Of a DNA stretch of 22,315 nt, positions 14,845-22,315 are shown piece after piece. The DNA is taken from positions 14,142-36,456 of the forward strand of contig DLXZ01000030.1 in assembly GCA_003448675.1 (NCBI GenBank), in the 5' to 3' direction. Within the stretch, counting starts at the first letter, position 1. Every line of letters begins with the position of its first letter. The stretch comes from Porticoccaceae bacterium (GTDB lineage Bacteria; Pseudomonadota; Gammaproteobacteria; Pseudomonadales; Porticoccaceae). The notes below the pieces were generated by a model, which was not told the origin of the DNA, made no database searches, and saw only the letters and a list, made by a program, of their open reading frames with translations. Made by a program: the position numbers and the translations under genes.

Positions 14845-14872
14845 GTTGTCACCCTTGTCGTTAGGTGCCGCA

Positions 14873-16105
14873 TTAATGTGCATAGGCATTTATTGGGTTG
14901 GGGTTTTGCCGTTGCAGCTCACTTTGTTGCCAGCCCGTTTTTTCCATCAAATAGTGAGCGACTTTAACTAATTCAACGGGCTTGGCAATACTTAAATCCT
15001 CGGGAATACGCTGACCTTCACTATAAAACATAACGGGCAGGCGGTGTTGGATGTGAGCGCCCAACATTCCACCCAGACTTACGGCTTCATCTACCTTGGT
15101 GATGATGGAGCCGGTAGGCTTCAGCTTGTTAAAGACTGCTATCACTTCGTCGGTAATCTTCTTCTGAGCGATTGCTGACAAGGTGAGGTAGACCTGGATG
15201 TCGTGGCCGGCGCCGTTAAGCGTATTGAATTGTTCGGAAAGGCCTATGTCGCGCTGGCTCATGCCAGCGGTGTCGATAAGAATCAATTTTCGGTTGGAAA
15301 GCTTCGCCAGCGCGTTGCTCAGCTCTTCCCGGTTCGTCGCCAGAGATACGGGCACGCCTAGAATCCGAGCGAAAGTTGTCAGTTGCTCATGGCCTCCCAC
15401 GCGAAAACAGTCAGTAGTCACCAGGCCGACGGAATCGCGGCCGTGTTTCAGGGCAAACAGGCCGGCGAGCTTTGCCACGCTCGTGGTTTTACCCACGCCC
15501 GTGGCGCCGACAACAGCAACCGTGCCGCCGGTTTCGAGGATATTATGGTCTGGGGTCTGTATCATCAGGGCAAGCTTTGCCAGCGCTTTTCTCCAGTTGA
15601 CGGACAGATTGTCCTCTACCTCGATACCCGAGGCCAGGTTCGTGGCAAATTGATGATTCAGGCCCAGTCCCACCAGGCGCCGCACGAGCTTGGCTCGCAT
15701 GGGACTTTGATTACCCATTTCCCGCCAGGCCAGTTGTGACAATTCACCCTCGAGCAGCCCTTTCAGAATGAGCAGCTCCCTGTGCATCTTGTCCATAACA
15801 ACACGTTCTTCCGCCGGTGTCGCTGTCGAGGTTTGTGTTGCCTTGCTTATGGGGGTAGTAACAACGGTCGAGTGCTGGCCTGATTGTATTTTTGTTGGCG
15901 TGCTCGCGTCGGCTGTCGGTGTGTCGACCGTGCTAGCAGTGTCCATTTGTTCCACCAGTTCGGCGTCGAAGTCGGCTGCGGCGGTGATTTCAACATGGTC
16001 ATCGAATCGTTTGCTCGACAGGATGACAGCATCAGCACCCCAGTATTCTCTGACGCTGTTTATGGCGGATTTCATATCATTGCCGGAGAAGCGTTTTATT
16101 TTCAT
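14873..16105 (-). CDS. flhF: FlhF, SRP-type GTPase for polar flagellar placement
   Basis: A 410-residue protein of the SRP GTPase group. The N-terminal basic domain starts MKIKRFSGNDM, followed by a Thr/Ser/Ala-rich linker (about 55-100). The N-G GTPase domain has the P-loop GATGVGKTT (200-208), TDCFRVGGHEQL (about 231-242), the G3 motif DTAG (278-281) and TKVDE (336-340). It recruits the first MS-ring parts to the cell pole. I chose ATG 16105 because the family starts at MKIKR. An in-frame GTG at 16147 would add 14 residues. Only a weak ribosome binding site (GAG) is visible. The 91-base gap to flhA shows no promoter I can recognise. Confidence 0.92.
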   Translation of the reverse strand: MKIKRFSGNDMKSAINSVREYWGADAVILSSKRFDDHVEITAAADFDAELVEQMDTASTVDTPTADASTPTKIQSGQHSTVVTTPISKATQTSTATPAEERVVMDKMHRELLILKGLLEGELSQLAWREMGNQSPMRAKLVRRLVGLGLNHQFATNLASGIEVEDNLSVNWRKALAKLALMIQTPDHNILETGGTVAVVGATGVGKTTSVAKLAGLFALKHGRDSVGLVTTDCFRVGGHEQLTTFARILGVPVSLATNREELSNALAKLSNRKLILIDTAGMSQRDIGLSEQFNTLNGAGHDIQVYLTLSAIAQKKITDEVIAVFNKLKPTGSIITKVDEAVSLGGMLGAHIQHRLPVMFYSEGQRIPEDLSIAKPVELVKVAHYLMEKTGWQQSELQRQNPNPINAYAH

Positions 16106-16196
16106 AGTGATGGTCTCATGGTGCTTGGTGAAAGAGGCGTTATCCACAACGAGCGAACCCGACGGACTGGCGCTGAAAAGTCGGATCGCACACGAG

Positions 16197-18311
16197 TCAC
16201 GTCAAGCTCCTCTGTTGGCCTGCGCTGTGGTTGACCCGAACGGTTTTATCCAGAGGGATTTCCTCGTAAGCGAGTACCTGCAAGTCGGGGTTGGCGCCGC
16301 GTACCAGTCTGGCCAGCCAGGTACGTAGCGTCGATGGCACCAGCAGGACTGGTGTTTTGTCCTGCGCATTCTGCTGCCGGGCATATTCGGCGGTTTGCTT
16401 TAACAGGCGGTCGGCCAGACCGGGCTCCAGTCCACCGCCCTTACCTCCCTGCAGAACGTCCTGGAGGATTTTTTCCAGATCCGGTTCCAGGGTCATGACT
16501 TCCAGTTCGTTAGCCATGCCGTTGATTTTTTGATAGATAGTCCGGTTTAGGGCAATCCTGACCTGGGCAGTTAGCAACTCCGCATCCTGGGTTTTAATGC
16601 CCTGGTCGGCCAGTGTTTCGGCAATGGTGCGCATATCCCTGACCGGAATCCCTTCCCGAAGAAGGTTTTGTAACACTTTAAGTACGATACTCAGTGACAA
16701 AGTATCCGGCACCAGCTGTTCGACCAGCTTGGGAGATGACTGCGCCAGTTGGTTCAGTAGTTTTTGTGCTTCGTCATGACCCAGCAGGCTATGTGCATGT
16801 CGCTTAAGCAGTTCACTCAGATGGGTGGCAATCACCGTGGCGCAGTCAACCACCGTATAGCCGATCGCTTGCGCTTCATCTTTCTGGCTGGGCTCAATCC
16901 AAACAGCCTGCAGGCCGAAGGCGGGATCATTCGTTTCAATACCCTGTAGACTGCCGAACACTTGACCGGGATTAATGGCCAGCTCCTTACCGGGGTAGAC
17001 CTGCGCCTCGCCAATGGGTACATCAAGCAGTGTAATGCGGTAGGCGTTGGGGGACAGATCCAGGTTATCCCGGATATGAACCGGCTGCATCAAAAATCCC
17101 AGATCCTGGGACAGCTTTTTGCGGACGCCCTTGACCCTTGCCAGTAACTCTCCGCCCTGGTCCTTGTCCACCAAAGCGATTAAGCGATATCCGACTTCCA
17201 AGCCGGTCACGTCTACCGGGAGGACATCGTCCCAGCTCAATTCCCGATTCGCGTCCGGTACTGTCGGTGGCTCCGGTGCGAGTTCCTCCGCTGGCGCCTC
17301 TTTTTCCTGAGACAGTGCGTAACCCGTTGCCGCCAACAAGCCGGCAAGGGTGAGAAATACCAGGTTCGGCATGCCCGGAACCATGCCGAGTAGGGCCAGT
17401 ACCCCACCGGTAATCATCAGGGTTTTGGGGTTATTGAAAACCTGTGCCGCCACCTGTTGACCGACGTCCTGGGCATCGGATACCCGGGTAACGATTATTG
17501 CCGCAGCCGTGGATAACAGCAGTGAGGGAATCTGGGCGACCAGTCCATCACCGATGGTGAGCAAGACGTAATTGTGTGCTGATTGGGCGGCGGAAAGATC
17601 GTGTTGTAGCATGCCGACGGCCATGCCGCCGACAATGTTAATTACCAAAATGAGAATGCCAGCGACCGCGTCGCCTCGAACAAACTTACTGGCGCCATCC
17701 ATTGAACCGTAGAAGTCGGCTTCACTGGCGATTTCCACGCGTCTTTGGTGGGCTTCTTCCTGAGTAATCTGACCAGCGTTCAAGTCGGCGTCGATGGCCA
17801 TTTGTTTGCCGGGCATGGCGTCCAGGGTAAAGCGGGCCGACACTTCGGAGATACGGCCACCACCCTTGGTGACCACCACAAAGTTGATAATCACCAGGAT
17901 GGTAAAAACCACCAGCCCTACAGTGTAGTTACCGCCCACCACGAAATCGCCAAAGGCCTGGATTACCTTGCCCGCGGCATCGGTGCCCTCGTGGCCGTTG
18001 AGCAATACTACCCGCGTGGAAGCGATATTGAGCGCCAACCGTAACAAGGTGGCGATCAGTAGCACCGTTGGGAAAACCGCAAACTCCAGGGGGCGCCGTG
18101 TGTAGACCACGGCTAGCAGGACAATCAGCGACAGAGAAATGTTAAAGGTAAACAGTACATCGAGCGCCAATGGCGGCAGCGGCAGGATCACCATCGACAG
18201 GATAGTGACCACCAGAATCGGCGCACCGGCGCCGGCCATAATGCCTGGCACTGAGCCGCCTGGGGCCAGCATGCTTGCTGGGTTATTGTTGGTGGTATTC
18301 GCCGTGGCCAT
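16197..18311 (-). CDS. flhA: FlhA, flagellar export gate protein
   Basis: A 704-residue integral membrane protein with eight predicted membrane segments in the first 330 residues. The FHIPEP signature loop is at about 150-185 (RISEVSARFTLDAMPGKQMA and a following DADLNAGQ), and a large cytoplasmic domain (about 355-690) forms the nonameric ring that receives chaperone-subunit complexes. It is full length. Its ATG at 18311 overlaps the flhB stop by one base (TAATG), so the two gate proteins are translationally coupled. The short tail after the ring domain (NHSAGQQRSLT) is normal. Confidence 0.95.
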   Translation of the reverse strand: MATANTTNNNPASMLAPGGSVPGIMAGAGAPILVVTILSMVILPLPPLALDVLFTFNISLSLIVLLAVVYTRRPLEFAVFPTVLLIATLLRLALNIASTRVVLLNGHEGTDAAGKVIQAFGDFVVGGNYTVGLVVFTILVIINFVVVTKGGGRISEVSARFTLDAMPGKQMAIDADLNAGQITQEEAHQRRVEIASEADFYGSMDGASKFVRGDAVAGILILVINIVGGMAVGMLQHDLSAAQSAHNYVLLTIGDGLVAQIPSLLLSTAAAIIVTRVSDAQDVGQQVAAQVFNNPKTLMITGGVLALLGMVPGMPNLVFLTLAGLLAATGYALSQEKEAPAEELAPEPPTVPDANRELSWDDVLPVDVTGLEVGYRLIALVDKDQGGELLARVKGVRKKLSQDLGFLMQPVHIRDNLDLSPNAYRITLLDVPIGEAQVYPGKELAINPGQVFGSLQGIETNDPAFGLQAVWIEPSQKDEAQAIGYTVVDCATVIATHLSELLKRHAHSLLGHDEAQKLLNQLAQSSPKLVEQLVPDTLSLSIVLKVLQNLLREGIPVRDMRTIAETLADQGIKTQDAELLTAQVRIALNRTIYQKINGMANELEVMTLEPDLEKILQDVLQGGKGGGLEPGLADRLLKQTAEYARQQNAQDKTPVLLVPSTLRTWLARLVRGANPDLQVLAYEEIPLDKTVRVNHSAGQQRSLT

Positions 18312-19450
18312 TACGCAAAGTCTCTGATCATATCTTCAGGTACCGGCAGATTTCTGGGTGGTGTGGGGCGCTGCTGATGGGGTTTGAATGATTGCTCCAG
18401 CTGGTAGACATAGGCCAGCACCTGAGCAACCGCCAGGTAGAGTTGATCGGGAATTTCCTGTCCGAGCTCGGTGTTGGCGTAAATAGCACGCGCCAGGGTT
18501 GGCGCGGAAAAGATGGTGATGTCGTGCTCGCTTGCCACCTCACGGATGCGAGCCGCGACCAGACCGCGACCCTTGGCGATCAGCACTGGCGCCTGGGAGC
18601 CGTCATTGTCATAACGCAGCGCCACCGCAAAATGGGTGGGGTTGGTGATAACAACAGTGGCAGTCGGCAGTTCTTCAAACATGCGTTGCTGCGAGCGTTC
18701 CCGCTGCAACTCACGAATTCGGCTTTTAACCTCGGGCCGACCCTCGGTTTCCTTCAATTCGTCCTTGACCTCCTGACGTGTCATGCGCATTTGCCGGCTG
18801 TGGTCCCACAACTGGAATGGCACATCCATCCCGGCAATCAGCAATAAAGCCAGACAAAGACTGAGCATGGCGGTGGCGATTATGTCGCCTAGACGAGCCA
18901 GGGAGGCGTTCACATGGCTGTGTCCCAGGCTCAGCAGTTGGTCAAACGTAAACCAGATAACCAGCGTGGCGATGATGGCGACCAATGCGAATTTGGCGAT
19001 TGTCTTGATCAGTTCCATCAGGGATTTGGCGGAGAAAATTCTCTTCATACCTTTGAGTGGATCAACTTTTTCCAGCTTAAAAGCCATTGCGGAAGCGCTA
19101 AAGTTCCAGCCGCCAAGTGCCAGCGGGCCGGCAAAAGCACTCAAGGTAAGGACGACAAACAAGGGTATTAACAGCCACAAAGCCTGACCCAGGGCCTGGC
19201 CTAGTGTCACGCTCAGGGACAGGGGGCTTATGTCTTTAGCTGGTTCCATAACCAACATGGCTTTAAAGATATCTGTTAAACCGGCAATCAGATGAGCGCC
19301 GAAGAAAATCATGCCGCCAGCGCCTGCAAACAGGGTTAGCAATGTGCCCAGCTCCTTCGATCTTGGAACCTGGCCCTTTTTTCGCGCATCCTGTTGACGC
19401 TTGGGCGTTGGCTGTTCGGTGCGTTCCTGCCCGCTCTCGTGTTCTGCCAT
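18311..19450 (-). CDS. flhB: FlhB, export gate and substrate-switch protein
   Basis: A 379-residue protein. A basic N-terminus with the family start AEHESGQERTEQPTPKRQQD leads to four membrane segments between about 35 and 210. A cytoplasmic domain follows with the self-cleavage motif NPTH intact at 270-273 (TNPTHFAVALRY). Cleavage here, with FliK, changes export from rod/hook to filament subunits. The gene starts directly after the fliR stop (TAAATG, no gap) and ends overlapping flhA. Confidence 0.95.
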   Translation of the reverse strand: MAEHESGQERTEQPTPKRQQDARKKGQVPRSKELGTLLTLFAGAGGMIFFGAHLIAGLTDIFKAMLVMEPAKDISPLSLSVTLGQALGQALWLLIPLFVVLTLSAFAGPLALGGWNFSASAMAFKLEKVDPLKGMKRIFSAKSLMELIKTIAKFALVAIIATLVIWFTFDQLLSLGHSHVNASLARLGDIIATAMLSLCLALLLIAGMDVPFQLWDHSRQMRMTRQEVKDELKETEGRPEVKSRIRELQRERSQQRMFEELPTATVVITNPTHFAVALRYDNDGSQAPVLIAKGRGLVAARIREVASEHDITIFSAPTLARAIYANTELGQEIPDQLYLAVAQVLAYVYQLEQSFKPHQQRPTPPRNLPVPEDMIRDFA

Positions 19451-20221
19451 TTAGGGGCTCAGCATTGTCCTGGCCAAAGAAAACGCCTGGTCAAATGCCT
19501 GGCTCATTTGGCTGTAAAAGGCGGGCAAGGTGAAATAAATCAACAGGAAGCCCGCTATCAGTGAAATAGGAAAGCCGACCACGAAAATATTCAATTGCGG
19601 GGCGGCTCGGGTCATGACACCAAAAGAGAGATTGATAAGTAGCAAGGCAGCGAGTGCCGGCAGTGCAATCAGCAGACCGCTGGCGAACATGGTTGACCCC
19701 CACATAACCAGGGTCCAGGGGAGCTCAAGGGGCCAGCTCGTGCCCACGGGAAATACCAGAAAACTTTCGCGCACCAGCTCCAGTAAAAGCAGGTGTCCGT
19801 CAAGACTTAAAAACAATAACGTGGCCAGTATCAGATAAAACTGGCTGACCACTGGTACCTGAATACCATTTTGCGGATCAATCGCCGAAGCAAAGCCAAG
19901 GCCCATGGTCATGGCGATGTTCTGTCCCGCAATGACCACGGTAGCGAAAGCCAGCTGGAAAACCAGCCCCATCGCAACACCCAGCAATACTTGCTGTGCG
20001 GTGATCAGTAACCCACCAGGGGAGAAAGGAGCTACCGACGGGCCTTGTGGCAGTGCTGGCAGAATAAGCAGAGCCACAGCCATGGCGAGCACAATTCTGA
20101 CCCGGCGCGTCACCGAAGGAGCTCCGAAAACCGGCACCACAAGTAGAAAACTACCGATACGTATAAAAGGCCACATCAGAGTACCCACCCAGTGTGCGAT
20201 ATCGGTGTCGGTGATTTCCAA
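19451..20221 (-). CDS. fliR: FliR, export gate core subunit
   Basis: A 256-residue membrane protein of normal length with about six hydrophobic segments, including FIRIGSFLLVVPVFGAP near the start and the ALPALAALLLINLSFGVMTR segment at about 178-197. FliR forms the export gate with FliP5 and FliQ4. The TTG start at 20221 has AGGGAG 6 bases upstream, which overlaps the end region of fliQ. It stops directly before the flhB ATG. Confidence 0.93.
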   Translation of the reverse strand: MEITDTDIAHWVGTLMWPFIRIGSFLLVVPVFGAPSVTRRVRIVLAMAVALLILPALPQGPSVAPFSPGGLLITAQQVLLGVAMGLVFQLAFATVVIAGQNIAMTMGLGFASAIDPQNGIQVPVVSQFYLILATLLFLSLDGHLLLLELVRESFLVFPVGTSWPLELPWTLVMWGSTMFASGLLIALPALAALLLINLSFGVMTRAAPQLNIFVVGFPISLIAGFLLIYFTLPAFYSQMSQAFDQAFSLARTMLSP

Positions 20222-20231
20222 GCCAAGCTCC

Positions 20232-20501
20232 CTAACCGACCAATGCTGGGATGTCAGCGTAAAGCGTTAGTGTGAAATCCAGAACCACGCCCAGCATCCA
20301 CGGGCCCGCGGCGACCAGGGCAAGGGCAATTACCAGCAGCTTAGGAATAAAGCTGAGCGTCATTTCCTGAATCTGGGTGGCAGCCTGGAAGATACCGATC
20401 AAAAGCCCCGCGATAAGCGCCGAAACCAGTAAAGGCGCGGCAAGCAGAACGGTGACATACATGGCCTGCCGGCCAATATCCATAACCGATTCAGGTGACA
20501 T
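20232..20501 (-). CDS. fliQ: FliQ, export gate subunit
   Basis: An 89-residue protein with two membrane hairpin helices (about 16-38 and 51-73). It includes the family pattern GLLIGIFQAATQIQEMTLSF and the following FIPKLLVIALAL. The size and content match FliQ. It sits between fliP (18-base gap) and fliR (10-base gap), the usual order. Confidence 0.94.
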   Translation of the reverse strand: MSPESVMDIGRQAMYVTVLLAAPLLVSALIAGLLIGIFQAATQIQEMTLSFIPKLLVIALALVAAGPWMLGVVLDFTLTLYADIPALVG

Positions 20502-20519
20502 GTGCGGACTCCCGTTTAT

Positions 20520-21263
20520 TCATATATAAAACCCCGACACCAGTGTGCTGACGATCAGTGACCAGCCGTCGATCAACACAAACAACATGATCTTGAAGGG
20601 CAGTGAAATCAGGATGGGCGACAGCATCATCATGCCCATGGACATCAGGACGCTGGCCACCACCAGGTCGATAATTAAAAAGGGGATGAAAATCAAAAAC
20701 CCGATTTGAAAAGCTGTTTTTAATTCACTGACAACAAATGCGGGGAGCAGCACCTTCAGAGGCACATCGGCGGGGGTGTCAATATCATCTTGCTGTCCCG
20801 ACATTTCAAGGAACATGCTCAGGTCGGCATCCCGAACCTGATTTAGCATAAATTCACGAAAGGGAAGAATCGCCTGCCTCGCCGCATCCCTGAAACCCAG
20901 TTGTTCCTCAATGTAGGGGTTGATACCTTCGGTATATGCGCGCTCAAAAACCGGCGTCATGATGAACACGGTGGTAAACAACGCGAGCCCAAGAAGAATC
21001 TGATTCGACGGCGTTTGCGCGGTACCGAGCGCCTGACGCAGAATTGCGAACACCACCAGAACCCGGGTAAAGGAGGTCATGGCTATGAGTGCCGCCGGCA
21101 GTAGTGTTAATACTGTCATCAGCAGCAAAATCTGAATTGCGAGACTGTAGGATTCGGAACCGTCGGCGTTAGGCGTCACCGTGATCAGCGGTACGCCCTG
21201 CTGAGCGCTGGCCGGCATAGCCACCATGATCAATATTGCAATTAACCAGCGCGATTGGGTCAT
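20520..21263 (-). CDS. fliP: FliP, export gate subunit
   Basis: A 247-residue protein that begins with a cleavable signal peptide (cut probably after Ala20, MPASA-QQG), which is typical of FliP and rare among gate proteins. Membrane segments surround the conserved MTSFTRVLVVFAILRQALGT (about 62-81) and FLIIDLVVASVLMSMGMMML (about 194-213). Five copies form the export pore with FliQ and FliR. The ATG overlaps the fliO stop (ATGA). Confidence 0.95.
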   Translation of the reverse strand: MTQSRWLIAILIMVAMPASAQQGVPLITVTPNADGSESYSLAIQILLLMTVLTLLPAALIAMTSFTRVLVVFAILRQALGTAQTPSNQILLGLALFTTVFIMTPVFERAYTEGINPYIEEQLGFRDAARQAILPFREFMLNQVRDADLSMFLEMSGQQDDIDTPADVPLKVLLPAFVVSELKTAFQIGFLIFIPFLIIDLVVASVLMSMGMMMLSPILISLPFKIMLFVLIDGWSLIVSTLVSGFYI

Positions 21264-21676
21264 TTCAGGGAATCCCCATCAGTCCCGCTTCTGGTCTTGT
21301 GTTTTGCCGCTTGCCCGGCTGCATCGTCAATCACATGCAATGTCGAAATACTTCCGGCAGTGACTCCGAGCAGCAACTCCAGCTCGCCACTGCGCACGCT
21401 AACCAGACGCTCTCGCTGTCCCAGCGACAGGGTGCCGGTAATCTCCATCTTTCTCTGGTTTACACCTGGCAAGCGGTTCAGGCGTTTCAGCGCCCAGGCC
21501 AATATCAAAATGGCCGCCAATACGACCACCAAGCCCCCGAGCAACTGCGCGAAATAGCCCGCGTCGAGTGCTCCGGTTTCCGAACCGGTAGCGGTTGCTT
21601 GCGCAGCCAGGTCTGGTGCCAGCCAAAGGCCTGGCAATAGGCCGCTGATGCGGATCGCAGCGAATGAAGGCCTCAT
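21260..21676 (-). CDS. fliO: FliO, export gate assembly factor
   Basis: A 138-residue protein with an N-terminal hydrophobic stretch (possible signal peptide), then one clear membrane helix (about 43-63, LLGGLVVVLAAILILAWALK). A cytoplasmic domain (ITGTLSLGQRERLVSVRSGE) is typical of FliO, which helps FliP assemble. It overlaps fliN at the start and fliP at the end by 4 bases each. FliO is weakly conserved, so the call leans on gene order. Confidence 0.9.
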   Translation of the reverse strand: MRPSFAAIRISGLLPGLWLAPDLAAQATATGSETGALDAGYFAQLLGGLVVVLAAILILAWALKRLNRLPGVNQRKMEITGTLSLGQRERLVSVRSGELELLLGVTAGSISTLHVIDDAAGQAAKHKTRSGTDGDSLK

Positions 21677-22071
21677 TTGAGTTTTTTAACGCGCTCTGAA
21701 GGGCTGATTACATCGGTCAGGCGGATGCCGAACTGCTCTTCCACCATGACCACTTCGCCGTGAGCGATGAGCGTGTTATTTACCAGTACATCCAGCGGCT
21801 CACCGACTTTTCGATTTAGTTCAATGACCGACCCATGGTTGTACTGGAGAAGATCCCGCACTGGTATTTGGGATCGACCAATTTCCACCGAAATGGTCAC
21901 CGGCACATCGAGAATGACGTCCAGATTGACATCCGCCTCACTGGCGCCGGGTGAGCCACTTGCCTGTGCCGCGGCGGCCACCTTGGCTTCCAGTTCGCCG
22001 GCCTGGAACTCGTTGCCTCCCTGGGCTGGGTTGGTGTCATTGGGGTTTGCATTATTGTTTTCTGAGGTCAT
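21673..22071 (-). CDS. fliN: FliN, C-ring switch protein
   Basis: A 132-residue protein. An acidic, Asn/Ala-rich N-terminus (about 1-45) leads to a SpoA domain (about 50-128) with DVILDVPVTISVEIGRSQIP, GSVIELNRKVGEPLDVLVNN and EEQFGIRLTD. FliN forms the lower C ring with FliM and docks FliH. The ATG at 22071 lies 14 bases after the fliM stop. The stop overlaps the fliO start (ATGA). Confidence 0.95.
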   Translation of the reverse strand: MTSENNNANPNDTNPAQGGNEFQAGELEAKVAAAAQASGSPGASEADVNLDVILDVPVTISVEIGRSQIPVRDLLQYNHGSVIELNRKVGEPLDVLVNNTLIAHGEVVMVEEQFGIRLTDVISPSERVKKLK

Positions 22072-22085
22072 ATCGTTTGTTCCCG

Positions 22086-22315
22086 CTAAGAGTTTTTTCG
22101 GTTGGCTTTACCAGTGATTTTCAGGGCGTTTTTTCCATTCGAGTCACCAAAAGTGCCCTTTAAAATAGGCACACTTTCGGCAAATAGTGTCAATTCTTCC
22201 GGGACATCAAGTGGTATCACATCCCCAGGCGCGAGTTTTAGAATTTCCTTGAACGATAATTCGGCCTGGCCAAGCTCGCTCGATACTTCGATATAAGCCG
22301 CTTTGATCTCCTCCA
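22086..22315 (-). CDS. fliM: FliM, C-ring switch protein (3' end only)
   Basis: The last 75 codons of a gene that enters from beyond the right edge. The visible peptide is the C-terminal SpoA domain: EEIKAAYIEVSSELGQAEL, then the family motif LKLAPGDVIPLDVPEEL, and a short tail ending in NRKNS. FliM binds CheY-P through its N-terminus (outside the window), FliG through its middle and FliN through this domain. The order fliM-fliN-fliO is the normal one. Confidence 0.92.
   Translation of the reverse strand, partial: EEIKAAYIEVSSELGQAELSFKEILKLAPGDVIPLDVPEELTLFAESVPILKGTFGDSNGKNALKITGKANRKNS

Noticed and set aside
15768..16328. 186-codon plus-strand frame across flhF and the end of flhA
   Set aside because: It crosses two certain genes on the other strand and has no recognisable domain.
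1..22315. CRISPR arrays, tRNA or rRNA genes, insertion sequences, phage or toxin-antitoxin genes
   Set aside because: None seen. The only repeat is within fliK, and all space is taken by flagellar genes or short gaps.

Overview
The window is one continuous flagellar gene cluster from a Gammaproteobacterium with polar, Pseudomonas-type flagellar control. Markers of that type are the FleQ/FleS/FleR regulators, the FlhF-FleN pair that sets flagellar place and number, the MotC/MotD second stator, and sigma-54 and FliA promoters. Gene order and protein style suggest a marine or environmental lineage near Cellvibrionales/Pseudomonadales. This placement is inference: there is no rRNA or housekeeping marker in the window.

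Two arms converge. The rightward arm (1-10503) carries the 3' end of fleQ, the two-component pair fleS-fleR, then fliE-fliF-fliG-fliH-fliI-fliJ (rod adaptor, MS ring, rotor switch, export ATPase complex) and fliK (hook-length ruler). A sigma-54 promoter with an upstream FleQ-box-like palindrome precedes fleS, and a second, very good sigma-54 promoter precedes fliK. The leftward arm enters at the right edge with the end of fliM. It runs fliN-fliO-fliP-fliQ-fliR-flhB-flhA (C-ring and export gate), flhF-fleN-fliA (placement, number control, sigma-28), motC-motD (stator), and a ParA-family gene in the position of the chemotaxis-array positioning gene parC. The last gene, just before fliK's end, is a tiny gene behind its own FliA promoter. 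Genes are tightly packed, with many 1-8 base overlaps and several TTG/GTG starts, which suggests translational coupling. No stretch longer than about 160 bases lacks a gene.

Most of the window is a textbook flagellar locus. Four things are not. (1) The ParC-like protein keeps the family fold signature, but the Walker A, A' and B residues I can place are all replaced, so it looks like a pseudo-ATPase. The cheYZAB genes that usually separate fliA from motC, and the parP-cheW genes that usually follow parC, are absent. (2) A 54-residue, strongly basic, Lys/Pro-rich protein of unknown function sits behind a near-perfect FliA (sigma-28) promoter, marking it as a late flagellar gene. (3) A 34-codon open frame exactly fills the motD-parC gap and overlaps the parC start as GTGA. 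(4) FliK carries a 54-residue tandem duplication in its linker. Items 1-3 lie side by side at 10.5-11.7 kb and are the best place to look for something new.
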